Assembly: GCA_903813345.2 (NCBI GenBank)
Contig: CAIIXF020000012.1
Span: forward strand, 10,706,932 to 10,770,931
Source of the DNA: Owenia fusiformis
Taxonomy: Eukaryota; Annelida; Polychaeta; Sabellida; Oweniidae
DNA: 64,000 bases
Reading direction: 5' to 3'
This document shows positions 14,201-23,489 of the stretch, piece by piece. The notes under the pieces are model-generated. The model had not been told where the DNA came from. It was given only the letters and a program-made list of their open reading frames with translations, and did not search any database. Positions within the stretch are counted from its first letter, which is position 1. Every line of letters starts with the position of its first letter. A program made the position numbers and the translations under genes.

Positions 14201-15771
14201 TTTCAATTTACATGGGTCTAGAATCAAATTGTGTTCAAATCAATCCGGGGACTATAAAATTAGAAAAGGCACTTTCGAATTACTACATGTACTATTAAAT
14301 CACAACAAGCATTATTAAATCAGAACAAGTATTATTAAATCAGTACAAGTTTTATTAAATCAGTAAACCTTGTGTTAAATCAGTTTTGGTTCTATTAAAG
14401 TCATACTTATACAGCCCTATTAAATGAGTACAAAATACTTAACAGAACAGGAAAATTAATTTCATACCATTTCTATTAGATATGTACAGCTAACAATAAA
14501 TAGGTACACAATTATACTCCGTACTTTAAATCAATATGAATGTTATTGCAATGTTGGTTTAAAAATAAGTTGTGCAATATAGTATATCTACTCTTGCTTC
14601 TGACTCTTGCATCCACCCAGATTCTCTTGGACACATGACACAGTGCTCATGAATTTGATAGGGCAGGGGATGGGGAGGGGGGGATGACAGTATACTTGAT
14701 GGAAGACTATTCTGTTGGTACATGTATATTTGAATATATATAACTCAGTCAAAAGTATGAAATGCTTCTTGATTTCCCTGTGGTTTCGATTAAGATCTCG
14801 TAATTTAGATGCAAATTGAATCATTATTTACAGCATTTTGTCCCAGATTATAATAAATGTACATGTAGATAGTTTTATAATGAAGATATTTTCTGCTGTT
14901 TCAGATGCAGCCTGCCTGTGGTCAACACAGTCCCTCATTAGATTCTGCCAGGGGATTCTCCTCGCGTGATGAACCAGCATCAGTCTTTGTGCCAAAAACT
15001 GGATCATATAACAATCTTTTTGATAACACCTCCCAGGCCAGCCGTGCCAGTAGCACCACCCCCGCCCCGGAGCTGGAGCGCGAGTACCACCCCCGTCCTG
15101 GTCACCGAACCCCACCCTCAAGGATCATTGTCAGGACGCCTCCTCCAAAAGCTCGTGGAGTTGAAATGAAACAAACTTATGCTCCTATGGCTCCACAGGA
15201 GAAGCTATCTCCAAGGATACGACGCAGCGGAGCTGAGTCACCAGATTGCGCTCTTGCTAGCGATGAAAAATATCCAAATATGTCCAGTTTAGGATCCAGA
15301 GATAGACTGGCCCCAGTGACTCAAGTTAAGCCAACCAATTATTCAGTCACTGCTAACGGCAGTGGGAACGCACATTCTTACCCCATGGCAGCCACAGCCA
15401 ATCATAAACCAAGGGGGACTCAGGGCGCCACTAGAGTAGCTGGGAAACCCCCCCACCCTCAGGGTAGTGTAGACATTGTCGGTCAGCGAGCTGCCGAGGC
15501 TGGACATCATAAAAAATACCATGAACCCCGGGGTCATGTAGACAATAAAGCGCCATCTAGTAGTGGCGGTGATAAAGCTCAGCAGGACAAAGTATCCCAG
15601 CTACTCTCAGCAAACACAACATTTAGACGGCCCGTGTCTTTCGTCAAAGCGCTAGAAATGTCTGAATCTTTAGCATCACAGGAAAAACAGCAACAACAAC
15701 AAAGACAGAAAAACAAAGAACCAAGTAGTAAAAGTTCAGATTACGGATCCACTTATGAAATATCAGTGTAG
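5097..15771 (+). CDS. ZDHHC5/8: Palmitoyltransferase of the ZDHHC5/ZDHHC8 type (5'-partial, 7 exons)
   Basis: This gene encodes a protein S-acyltransferase that attaches palmitate to cysteines of membrane proteins. Exons 5097-5215, 6826-6983, 8234-8406, 9023-9125, 10264-10355, 10957-11092 and 14905-15771 join in a single frame at GT-AG sites. Order of signatures: a membrane segment ending in FMDPGVYPR; a Cys-rich domain with [20 protein letters not shown]; the catalytic [12 protein letters not shown]; membrane segments 3-4; TTNEQ (the TTxE motif); [13 protein letters not shown]; and a long Ser/Pro-rich disordered tail. The last residues, STYEISV, match the conserved C-terminal PDZ ligand of animal ZDHHC5/8. 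The exon(s) for the first cytosolic stretch and membrane segment 1 lie upstream of 5097 or outside the window. Odd features are repeats overlapping two splice junctions and a repeat right after the stop. Assignment to the ZDHHC5/8 subgroup is strong; one or more small exons inside the 3.8-kb last intron cannot be excluded. Confidence 0.92.
5619..5850. mobile_element. TA-flanked MITE with CAGGGTGAG ends
   Basis: The left end CAGGGTGAGCCAAAAAGTTA and right end ..TTTTCACTCACCCTG are inverted repeats, with TA on both sides (5617-5618 and 5851-5852), as expected for a Tc1/mariner-type target duplication. It is non-coding and lies in an intron of the ZDHHC gene. A lone end of the same family (TTTTGGCTCACCCTG) sits near 21418-21431. 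Confidence 0.75.
6826..6983 (+). CDS. ZDHHC5/8: ZDHHC5/8 exon: first half of the Cys-rich domain
   Basis: The acceptor is TTGTAG and the donor GAG|GTGAGA. It encodes [20 protein letters not shown] and then the zinc-binding CSTC...[10 protein letters not shown] residues. It ends in phase 0, just before TFDHHC in the next exon. Confidence 0.92.
7276..8080. repeat. 62-bp minisatellite, about 13 copies, inside a ZDHHC intron
   Basis: The unit contains TGTAGAAACTTGACCTTGTG, GCAATTTCTTGAATGTACAA and TGTTCTTGTATACATTGATA. Copies are highly uniform apart from C/T and A/G changes and one 1-nt deletion. Because 62 is not a multiple of 3, all three minus-strand frames stay open across the array, giving long but meaningless open frames. 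It lies between the exons at 6826-6983 and 8234-8406. Confidence 0.92.
8234..8406 (+). CDS. ZDHHC5/8: ZDHHC5/8 exon: DHHC active site and membrane segment 3
   Basis: The acceptor is TTTTCCAG. It encodes [20 protein letters not shown], with the catalytic Cys in DHHC, and then a long hydrophobic helix. The donor GC|GTATCC is a weak match to consensus but keeps phase 2 and gives the expected join to the next exon (..NISA-ICVMIII..). The preceding intron contains the 62-bp minisatellite. Confidence 0.9.
9023..9125 (+). CDS. ZDHHC5/8: ZDHHC5/8 exon: membrane segment 4 and TTxE motif
   Basis: The acceptor is TGTATGTAG and the donor CAG|GTAAGA. It encodes [20 protein letters not shown] and then [15 protein letters not shown] is the conserved TTxE element after the last membrane segment of DHHC enzymes. 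Ends in phase 0. Confidence 0.9.
9174..9227. repeat. 54-nt intronic hairpin
   Basis: TGCCAGTTTTTATTAAGCAA and its near-perfect complement TTGCTTAAAAACTGGCA flank a short loop, starting 49 nt after the donor of the TTNEQ exon. The stem is ~22 bp. It may be a tiny foldback element; no function is known. Confidence 0.7.
10264..10355 (+). CDS. ZDHHC5/8: ZDHHC5/8 exon ending in the first unit of a minisatellite
   Basis: The acceptor is TTTTTCTAG. It encodes [13 protein letters not shown] then [16 protein letters not shown], matching the conserved post-membrane region of ZDHHC5/8. The donor is CCCAG|GTAAAT, phase 2. The last ~34 nt of exon and the donor are repeated tandemly downstream; using any later donor would read TAA directly after the first junction, so only the first donor keeps the frame. 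Confidence 0.9.
10321..10650 (+). repeat. 34-bp minisatellite multiplying a 5' splice site
   Basis: Nine full units and a partial one of a 34-bp sequence containing AAATATACTTTGTGTGGACC, CACATATCCCAG and GTAAATA. Each unit boundary recreates CCCAG|GTAAAT, a good donor. The first unit is coding. Open frames on the minus strand here are shadows of the repeat. Confidence 0.93.
10957..11092 (+). CDS. ZDHHC5/8: ZDHHC5/8 exon: juxtamembrane cytosolic segment
   Basis: The acceptor is TCTCTTCAG and the donor CCAG|GTATGC. It encodes [17 protein letters not shown] and ..[14 protein letters not shown], matching the segment of ZDHHC5/8 after the TTxE/PaCCT region. It begins with the base that completes an Arg codon and ends in phase 0, compatible with the terminal exon. 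Confidence 0.88.
11093..14904 (+). other. Last ZDHHC intron (3.8 kb), AT-rich
   Basis: No exon could be supported. It holds a 17-bp tandem repeat (GATAAGCCTTCTGAAT-like, about 13706-13772) and a ~21-bp tandem repeat with ATTAAATCAG in each unit (about 14279-14398, six copies). Two possible cryptic exons, near 11881 and 12677, are discussed under rejected items. Confidence 0.6.
14905..15771 (+). CDS. ZDHHC5/8: ZDHHC5/8 terminal exon: long disordered tail with PDZ ligand
   Basis: The acceptor is CTGTTTCAG. The 288-residue reading frame is rich in Ser, Pro, Gln and charged residues and noticeably more GC-rich than its surroundings. It contains [19 protein letters not shown], a conserved-looking island, a poly-Gln patch, and ends in [12 protein letters not shown] before TAG. 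In vertebrate ZDHHC5/8 this C-terminus recruits PDZ scaffold proteins; the same partner class is inferred here. Confidence 0.9.
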   Translation: MQPACGQHSPSLDSARGFSSRDEPASVFVPKTGSYNNLFDNTSQASRASSTTPAPELEREYHPRPGHRTPPSRIIVRTPPPKARGVEMKQTYAPMAPQEKLSPRIRRSGAESPDCALASDEKYPNMSSLGSRDRLAPVTQVKPTNYSVTANGSGNAHSYPMAATANHKPRGTQGATRVAGKPPHPQGSVDIVGQRAAEAGHHKKYHEPRGHVDNKAPSSSGGDKAQQDKVSQLLSANTTFRRPVSFVKALEMSESLASQEKQQQQQRQKNKEPSSKSSDYGSTYEISV

Positions 15772-15774
15772 TTA

Positions 15775-15995
15775 TAGAAAACCTCTCTTATGGAGAACCA
15801 CTGTTTTGGAGAACCTCTCTTATGGAAAACCTCTCTTATGGAGAACCACTGTTATCGATAACTTCTGTTTTGGAGAACCTTTTTTATGGAGAACTCCAAT
15901 ACGGAGAACCTCTCTTATGGAGAACCTCTGTTCTCATGGAGAACCATTGTTTTGAAGCACCTCTGTTATGGAAAACCTCTCTTATGGAGAAACCC
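15775..15995 (+). repeat. 16-bp minisatellite at the start of the ZDHHC 3' UTR
   Basis: Alternating 16-bp units GAGAACCTCTCTTATG and GAGAACCACTGTTTTG begin four nucleotides after the stop codon and continue for about 13 copies. Two shadow open frames overlap it. Confidence 0.85.
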
Positions 15996-16229
15996 CTTAA
16001 AAGGATTTGGGCCGAGTCTTCATACAAGGTTTCTATAAATACTGAAATCCTTTCATGTCCAAATGCAGTGTATCATTTGTTTTTTGTGTGCAAATTTCAA
16101 TTGAAATCTGAGACCGAGTTTTTTTGCCATCAACCATTACAGTAAATCATGTTTATGACTTTAAATTTTTTGTGGGGTATACTTACTTCTTGTATATCTC
16201 TCAGCCCTGAGGTGATGATAATTTTTGAG

Positions 16230-16235
16230 AATAAA
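16230..16235 (+). promoter_or_regulatory. Candidate poly(A) signal AATAAA of the ZDHHC gene
   Basis: This is the first canonical AATAAA downstream of the stop, about 460 nt into the 3' UTR. Another AATAAA lies at 19368-19373. Which is used cannot be decided from sequence. Confidence 0.45.
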
Positions 16236-16560
16236 GTTGCCTTTCGGACACTCTGTAGACCATGCCTAGTTTTTTTAAGAAATAAATGTTATTGAAGACC
16301 TGCCATAAGGATGACCTATAAAGGAGAACTGTTTATTCAGCAGAACAGATTCTGATTGTTAGGTTCTGATTTTTGGGGTTACCCTGTACATATTTTCACT
16401 GGTCTAAGAAATCTGGTTGGGAGTTCAATTCAATGGAAATTATGTAAAACCAGGCCAGATGAATTAGTGATTATGCTACTACGCCCTGCTGAGGTTTACT
16501 CGAATAAGATGTATGAATTATGGTTGTTAACTTATGTTTTAATTAATAACTTATAGATAC

Positions 16561-16705
16561 AGTCAAACCTGTCTAAGTGGAACACTTTTGGTACCTTTAA
16601 AACGTCTTTCATCTGTAGAGGTTTATTTAACATTAAGTCATTTGGCCTTAGAAAAAAGTTCCACTGACAGAGGTGTTCCACTTTTAGAGTTGTTCCGTTT
16701 TACTG
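16561..16705. mobile_element. 145-bp MITE with CAGT..AAGTGGAAC ends, TA-flanked
   Basis: The left end CAGTCAAACCTGTCTAAGTG and right end CACTTTTAGAGTTGTTCCG..ACTG are inverted repeats, with TA directly outside both. It belongs to the family also seen at 16831-16936 and 18857-19033; the termini look like pogo/Tigger-type Tc1-mariner ends. It is non-coding. Confidence 0.75.
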
Positions 16706-16830
16706 TATCTTGTTCACAAAGGTAAAATTTGTTATTTTCCTCCAATCAAATTATAATATGAACATCTATGTTATTAGTTAAAGAACTGTAGTCCCAGAGT
16801 AACAACTTTCAAGTGGTATATATATGATGT

Positions 16831-16936
16831 CCTGTAAAAATCTGTGTAAGTGGAACAACTTTGGTACCTCAAAACTATGTTTATATGGGAAGTGTTCCAC
16901 TACAGAAGTGTTCCACTTTACAGGTTCTGCTGTATG
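16831..16936. mobile_element. Short diverged copy of the same MITE family
   Basis: TGTAAAAATCTGTGTAAGTG near 16834 pairs with GTTCCACTTTACAGG near 16910-16926. It is shorter and more decayed than the neighbouring copy. Confidence 0.5.
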
Positions 16937-17245
16937 TAAAAGCTGAAGGGTCCAAAAGAATAATTCATGAGGTCATTTCTCAAATTTTTTGTGATAAGTG
17001 ATTCGTTTGATATTCCCATTGTCATAGTAACTGCTTCAATATAAAATAGAAAATCAAGCAATCATGAACTACTATCATGGGAAACAAAGTAGTGCATTTA
17101 TAACAGTTTACTTTTATTGCAAACGAAACATGTTAACCCATATCAATAGTAAATTGTATATTGTAAGAACACCTCTATTGCATTGCTATATTCATCAATG
17201 GGCAAAAGACATCCTCCTAAGCAGGTGTCCAGAATCCATACCTCC

Positions 17246-17459
17246 TTCTTCCCCCCTGCTATAACCAATTTGGAAGCGCCCAATTAAACTGAATCATGTG
17301 ATCTTATTATGTGCAATGACTTCATACATGATTTCTGTCGCAGTGTTGCGACAGCCAATCAGATTGTAAGTTCTTAATCCGGGAAATGCTAACTGCTTAT
17401 CGCAGGGGGTAAAAAGAAAGAATATATTCTGGATTTTGATGCCCTGTGATCGGAGGTTG
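17246..17459. repeat. Dispersed ~210-bp repeat, copy 1
   Basis: It is closely similar, by eye, to 27166-27374 over its whole length. It contains imperfect inverted ends (TTCTTCCCCCCTGCTATAA and TTATCGCAGGGGGTAAAAAG) and a perfect internal palindrome TGTCGCAGTGTTGCGACA minus its centre. It is probably a MITE with adjoining sequence. Confidence 0.7.
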
Positions 17460-18856
17460 GCAAAAGATTAATACATAATTTTGATGATGGTGTGAGTCCT
17501 CACAAATACCATTCAAATGTCTGAAAACCAACATACTCACACTCAAACTATTTTTTGCTACCATAGCAACGAATTTAGAGGTCTGTGTTTCATATTTCAT
17601 GGGTTAATAGCTTAAGGTGGGTTTGTGTATTACCTGATGGGACTGCTTGGCTCAAATTCAGCACGCCACATTTTATATACAATAATGTCTTTGTAACTTG
17701 TAACTTATGTGTACAGAATATTATTGTGAATAATTTATATGGATTATATAGGGTGACCAAAAAAATGTGACCATCTAATTATAGAGTGTTGGATTTTTCG
17801 TGTCCCTCTGTATGTCAACTGGGAATATTTTTTTATTAATGAGTATTTATAGATGAGATTCAATAAAGAAGAAATTAAACCAAATAAAGAATATTATAAG
17901 ACCCTCTTCATATTGAGTAAGTCCTGTAAAAATAGTGGCAATATTTCAATTTAAAGGGACACAGACATTTTAAATCGTGAGAGGTGTTCACATTATAGAG
18001 GTTTTTACATACACACCTTTCAATACATGGTAGAGCATAAGATTCTCATATGATATATCACTACTATGAAGGACAATTGAATTGAAAATTATGGGACTTA
18101 TTTTAAATTATGATTTGTAAAAACAGATTTTTGTTATTGATATTATCATTGTGTAACCATGGTAAAATCATGAACAATAATTAATGAATGAATCACGATC
18201 CTAATCATTTTTGAGAAATATGGTAAGTTTTTTTGTTCCATAAAAAGTAACTGAAATCCTCAAGAAGGTGTTCAATATTGAATCAGAAGTCAATACAATT
18301 TGTTTTGAAATTTATTTATTTGCAAAACTTGAATTTTGTGAGATTTGTTGAACCTGTAGTAATAATGTTAATAATGATATCTGTAAAAATTGTTTTATAT
18401 AAATAATATTTATACTACGATTGTATGGTGTTTGTTACATACATTATCATATTTTGTTAGATGCATTTTCGGGTATGTCCCGTTCAATAGATAATATTCA
18501 TCCTATCATGATGACAAGGAAGATATTTTTGAAGTATTTCTAAAAAGTCACATCATTCGAGAGAATAATTGTTAATTTGAAGTTGTGCTGTCATGACAGG
18601 GAACACATTTACTAATTTAAAGAAGAAAATATCCTATCATGACAAGGAATGTGTAAACTATTCCTGCTGTACTAATAATTCCTAGACATTGCCCATGACC
18701 TATTTATTAAACATGTATCGTTATTTAAAGAATAATCATGTGTGTTTACTGTGATACTTTGGGAGTAATCAATTGATGATGACTTTCATGTGCTATATAT
18801 CTCTTTCCATTTAACAAATATGGAAGCATCATTTTTCAATTGATAATGACTATGTG

Positions 18857-19033
18857 CAGTAAAACCTGCCAAGTGGAGCACTTCTACAAGTGGAACACCT
18901 TTGTAAGTGGAACTTCTCTGTAAGTGAAACACTCCACAGTCCTGTGATCCATTGACTTAATGTTAACTGAATCTCTATAAGTGGAACACTTTTAAGAAGC
19001 ATTCAGGGCATTCCACTTACGCAAGTTTGACTG
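18857..19033. mobile_element. 177-bp MITE with CAGTAAAACCTG ends
   Basis: The ends CAGTAAAACCTGCCAAGTGG and CCACTTACGCAAGTTTGACTG (last 20 used) are inverted repeats. The interior repeats AAGTGGAACAC several times. Same family as 16561-16705. Confidence 0.7.
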
Positions 19034-19136
19034 TATTTCACTAAACATTGATCATATAGTGTTCCATCCATTTTTTGTAACATAAGAAATTGTCATTGAA
19101 GCACAGTACCAGAACTGTGTAAAATATAAACTGTAG

Positions 19137-19250
19137 ATCATACATTTGGATGTATATCATACATTTGGATGTACATCATACATTTGGGTGTATATCATAC
19201 ATTTGGATGTACATCATACATTTGGATGTATATCATACATTTGGATATGG
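19137..19250. repeat. 19-bp minisatellite, six copies
   Basis: The unit is ATCATACATTTGGATGTAT with T/C variation at the end and one G change. It lies in intergenic DNA downstream of the ZDHHC gene. Confidence 0.85.
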
Positions 19251-19421
19251 TTTGGATGTGTAAGTTTGAGTATATGTGTATTATACTAAAATGTGTGTAA
19301 ATTATTAGGTTTAATGAAGTCTGGATGGACTTGAATTTATAACAATTTTTAAAAGAAAGTTCCAATGAATAAAGCTTTCATTTGTAAGTAAAGGTTCTTG
19401 TTTGTTAGATTCTTTTAGACC

Positions 19422-19700
19422 AGGACCGTAGCCAGGGGCTCGCAGCCCCCCTGGTCAAAAATTCTTTCAAAATCATGCAGTTTTTCTCCATTTTGAGCAC
19501 TTCTCAAGTGATTTTTGCCATATTTGGGCCATCATGATATACCATGACATCTCATTTCTTCTCAGCCCTGAGATTCAGGTGAAACAGAAAGATGCTAGGA
19601 GTATCAGAATGTATTTGGGCCAAAATTGTCAAATGTGAACCCCCCTGGAAATTTTTGAAAACTGAACCCCCTTGGCAAATCCTGGCTACAGGCCTGTAGA
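19422..19700. mobile_element. Dispersed element with CCAGG..GTAGCCAGGG ends
   Basis: The left part CCAGGACCGTAGCCAGGGG is matched inversely by AATCCTGGCTACAGGCCTG at the right. The interior has TCAAAAATTCTTTCAAAATC and AGTTTTTCTCC. A degenerate partial copy of the interior lies at about 43850-43975, so this is a dispersed family. No transposase is visible. Confidence 0.55.
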
Positions 19701-21820
19701 CTCTTGTCTTTTACATTCCATTGTTCTACCAAGTCCTTCAGTATTAAAGTGGCATTGAAGAATAGAGTGTGTTAATTATTGGAAACAATCCATCATAAAG
19801 GGGCCCCATGTTTCCTTCACCGTGATTATTATGTCACCACCACAAGTGATGTCATATTGTTAGTCTCCAACTTTCTGTGGCTAGCACATTTTTAAGCATT
19901 TAAAGGTGGTGACATTTGTCATGTTAAGTTCCTTCTTGGACATTGTTTCTCTTAATATTGTACTATTGACCTGGTCAAAAAGGAACCAATGAATGTAAAA
20001 TCTCACTAAATCAAGGTGTTTGAATAATATGATTTAAACATTTGTAAAGATGGACGTTGATGTCATCCGTGAGCAATGCAGTGAAATCCCGAACAATAAT
20101 TGAAACAGTTCTTCCATAGTTGCTAAAGCGCCCATAGTTAGATTCTCTACATTATTATTTTGTGTTTAAGTGTAATATGATGTAGTCTTATCTATCGTGA
20201 TGTATTTCTTCCCTTTGCCGAAATATACACCGGATTTCTTTGGGTTCTGAAATGGAAGAAAATCCTAGTTTCAACTTGTTACATGTTCCCCGCCTTAAAT
20301 TAATATCAGTGGTTTATTTTGGAAGTATTTACAATAATAGGCCCACTTACTATTTCGAAAATTTCAAAGAATATAAATCGTTGTTGATGTTTCTCTGAAC
20401 TTAAGATCAAAATAGGATAACGTATTTATACAGTATCTCTTAGCATAATCGAAATAAAAATACATGATATTTTTTAAAGTAACTTCAATTAAAAGCCCAG
20501 GGGCTTTAAAAGGAGAAAAAGCAAGAATATATTTTTATTATCAATGAAAGGAGAGCATATAGTGTGAAATAAACATAAAAAACAACAAAACATGTTATAA
20601 TTTGATAAGTAAGTGAGGTATTTTATTACCTGTGATAATTCTAAGAAACATGAATATTAATTGTAAATTCATAATACATACATGAAGTCATGTACATGTA
20701 TGTCTTATTAAGACATAACATGGAAATTAAAGTCCGACTTATCCCGTGCTGCTCACATAGACCGTAATAACGCTGACATGTCAACAGAAGGAATTTTTTC
20801 GAACGAAGAACTACGATCCAGATATATACGATTGTCTCTTAAAGCCAAATAAGATACAAAAACAGGTCCAGTAGGGGAGTTGGAGTTGGAGAAAGTGTAC
20901 AATTGAACTACAACGAAACAGTTCCATTTCTTCATCCTCGAGCTTATAGGGTAAATCACCATTTGGTCTATGTCTCTACAGTCATGCTAAAGAAGATTGA
21001 TATCTAGTATATACAATATCTCATAATACTGGTGCAAGTTGCATAAAATCTGTAATAAATGAATACAAGGAATACCACGGGTGTTAAAACACGAATATAC
21101 CATGAGCACATGCTTTGAGGATCCGCGTTGTTTGAACCTACCGCCGAGCACACGTATACATTAAGACCCGTTACACAGTCATGATACCGCCGAGCAAGCT
21201 CATTGCATCATCGGGTCTGCTTTACCCCCGTGGAATACCATTTTACGAAACGTGCTCCAAATGCCGAAACATGCCAAACTCACCCGACGTGAATGGATTT
21301 AGACCAATGAAACTTGGTAGAATGAAAATACATTACACAAGGTTTAATTGTGCCAAATATGACTTCAAACCCATTCTGAATGACTGAGTAATAACATTTG
21401 TTTGGGTTACCTTTCTTTTGGCTCACCCTGTAATCTCTTATATATGCTTGTACTTAGATACAATGATATTATAGGTAATTTTGGTAAAGGTCATTGCCTT
21501 ACATCATCTATTTTAGCCTCGATTAGGCGACGACAAGAAATGTAGCTAAGTGTCGGTGGAATGTTATTTCACCGAGCTACAAATAAGACGCGATGGAATT
21601 TATATTCTTATTCCTCAACCGCGTAAGAGGATTTTATTAATAGAATTGTTTTACACTAGAGAAAGAAATGTGAACAAGAGAAAATTCTACCAAGACCTGA
21701 ATGAGTTGTACAATGAAGAGGATATAAAATATTATTATACAATAACACGAATCGGATTATAATAGAATAGCAATTAAAGTGTGTAGAATAAAGACTGAAG
21801 TGCAGAAATAGACCATATCT
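19700..21820. other. Intergenic DNA with no supported gene
   Basis: Several open frames of 60-70 codons exist on both strands (for example 20753-20962 minus and 21181-21387 plus), but none has a recognisable motif. A lone right end of the CAGGGTGAG MITE family lies at about 21402-21431. Nothing else could be supported. Confidence 0.5.
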
Positions 21821-21825
21821 CTGTA

Positions 21826-22008
21826 CACTCCCCTCCAAATATTTGGTAACTGATCCCTATTAGCCTTGCCCAAGTCGGTATTTTTTCACTTATCTGATCT
21901 TGAATTATTATCATATATAATAGAAATCAAGATAAGTAAAAGAGACCGACTTGGGCAAGGCTGATCCCTATTTACATTTCTTAATCTCATTAGGTTTGAA
22001 AGGGAGTG
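21826..22008. mobile_element. TA-flanked element with CACTCCCCTCCAAA ends, carrying a nested MITE
   Basis: The left end CACTCCCCTCCAAATATTTG and right end AGGTTTGAAAGGGAGTG are inverted repeats with TA on both sides (21824-21825, 22009-22010). Without the nested insertion it would be about 75 bp. A longer relative with similar ends is at 47226-48268. Confidence 0.75.
21863..21961. mobile_element. 99-bp nested MITE with 11-bp target duplication
   Basis: The inverted ends are GCCTTGCCCAAGTCGGT and ACCGACTTGGGCAAGGC. The 11 bp TGATCCCTATT occur on both sides (21851-21861 and 21962-21972), a target-site duplication inside the older CACTCCCC element. An 11-bp duplication is compatible with a Mutator-like transposase (9-11 bp). 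Confidence 0.85.
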
Positions 22009-22164
22009 TAGCTTAATGTCATATTATTTCAATTTATATCCGTATTATTGGCCTTTTATATGATGTGACAAACTATTTAAATATTAATTATAAGGAGACA
22101 AATAGGTTAAACATTACTATCTTGACGTTGCCATTGAGTCATAGTTTATATGTGCGAATCATTA

Positions 22165-22294
22165 GGGAGTTTAAGCTTGCACAATTTTCACAACCTGAAC
22201 GCAAACGTAAGTTGTTTAAGCGATACATTTGCATGGACGATTGGTCATACTAATTGGTTGGCGTTTCGATTTTATATGCATGCTTAAACTCTCC
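22165..22294. mobile_element. MITE with GGAGTTTAAGCTTGC ends
   Basis: The left end GGGAGTTTAAGCTTGCAC pairs with GCATGCTTAAACTCTCC at the right. Inside are GATACATTTGCATGG and TTGGCGTTTCGATTTTATAT. Diverged relatives lie, in the opposite orientation, at 49601-49740 and at about 44425-44545. The element ends 40 bp from the desaturase stop codon, so it probably lies in or near its 3' UTR. Confidence 0.75.
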
Positions 22295-22333
22295 ATTTCC
22301 TAAAATGTACGTTTACGAAATTTAATCGTTCTT

Positions 22334-23476
22334 TTATTTATAAACGTGGACATTTACGTCGTCTTTTATAAATCTCTGTGAGTACCAAACGTAGAACATT
22401 CTCTGGAATGACGTCATGATAGGCTCGTTTGATTTACGAACTAAATGTGGATACTTTTCCCGAAATACTTTCGTTGCCTCCTCGAGGCGATAATGCGGAA
22501 TTTTTGAGAATAGATGGTGCACCTGGTGCGTTCCGATATTATGCGTCAGCGCATGCGCCCAGCCATAATGACGGTCCACCGTTGATAATTGACCAATCAC
22601 ATTCGACCATTTAGCATCAGCGAACCATGGTACATTGACGTCATGGTGATGGAGGAAGGTCACAATGACCAGCCAGGACATGAACACGAAGCATGGCACA
22701 GCGTAATACGTCAATATAGAAATATACCCGAAATAAAATCCGTATACTGCAAGACATCCTATCCATATGCATAGACAAGCCAATGAAATAATACACTGGA
22801 ATAAATGCTTGATAAACATGTCTTCAAAGGGATTGAAATGGGAAAGATTTCGAGGAGAAAATCCATTGAATAAATACACAATCCAACTTAGTCCAAACCC
22901 GAACAGTGGCATTACTTTGAACTTTTTGTCCTTGCGATCTTTGTCTCTCACCGGATAAAATACTTCCTCCTTGTCGATGTTACACGTATTCTTATGGTGA
23001 TGGTGATGGGACAGCTTCCATGGATAATATGGTACAAGAATGAACGTGTGTAATATATTCCCAAGGACGTCATTCACAAGTGTGTATTTCGAGAAGGACG
23101 AATGTCCACAATCGTGGCCTAAAACGAACAGCGACCAAAATAAAGTTCCGGTTAAGAACCAATAGAAAGGTAGAGAAAGTAAATAAATTATGAAAGTAGT
23201 TCTTTCTATATATGACATCACGAGGACTAAAGCTGCGATCATGGCACAATCCTTTCCAACATAGAATAACGACTGTAGGAGTGATGACTTAAAACAGTGC
23301 TCTGGTAGCGCGTTTTTCAACTCTATGATTGATGGAACGTGTTCTATTGAAGCGACGCCATTGTCCCCTTTCGTTGTCGTCTCGTTGTCGTCATTCCTAA
23401 GTGCACCTTTACGTTTTGAGGTTTGGCCGTTTGAATGAATTTCATTGGTTGAACACCCTGTGTTGTATGATGTCAT
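22334..23476 (-). CDS. Methyl-end (omega-3 type) fatty acid desaturase
   Basis: This is an intact 380-residue integral membrane desaturase, a di-iron oxygenase of the ER that introduces a double bond towards the methyl end of polyunsaturated acyl chains. His boxes: HDCGH at 121-125, HHHHH at 157-161 (H..HH pattern after WKLS), and HQVHH at 317-321. HDCGHSSFS, FLHHHDVNVPW, STVDRHYG and HHLFSKIPHYRLEEAT follow plant FAD3/FAD2-type enzymes closely; HDCGH is nearer to omega-3 (FAD3) than to delta-12 (HECGH) enzymes. Four hydrophobic segments lie near 76-115, 138-152, 189-205 and 225-275. There is no cytochrome b5 domain, unlike front-end desaturases. The coding region is a single exon; TTTTGTAATTTCAG followed by AGGAAAC puts a likely 3' splice site 7 nt before ATG, so a 5'-UTR intron is inferred. 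TTTATT (AATAAA on this strand) overlaps the stop. Regioselectivity cannot be told from sequence. Confidence 0.93.
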   Translation of the reverse strand: MTSYNTGCSTNEIHSNGQTSKRKGALRNDDNETTTKGDNGVASIEHVPSIIELKNALPEHCFKSSLLQSLFYVGKDCAMIAALVLVMSYIERTTFIIYLLSLPFYWFLTGTLFWSLFVLGHDCGHSSFSKYTLVNDVLGNILHTFILVPYYPWKLSHHHHHKNTCNIDKEEVFYPVRDKDRKDKKFKVMPLFGFGLSWIVYLFNGFSPRNLSHFNPFEDMFIKHLFQCIISLACLCIWIGCLAVYGFYFGYISILTYYAVPCFVFMSWLVIVTFLHHHDVNVPWFADAKWSNVIGQLSTVDRHYGWAHALTHNIGTHQVHHLFSKIPHYRLEEATKVFREKYPHLVRKSNEPIMTSFQRMFYVWYSQRFIKDDVNVHVYK

Positions 23477-23489
23477 GTTTCCTCTGAAA

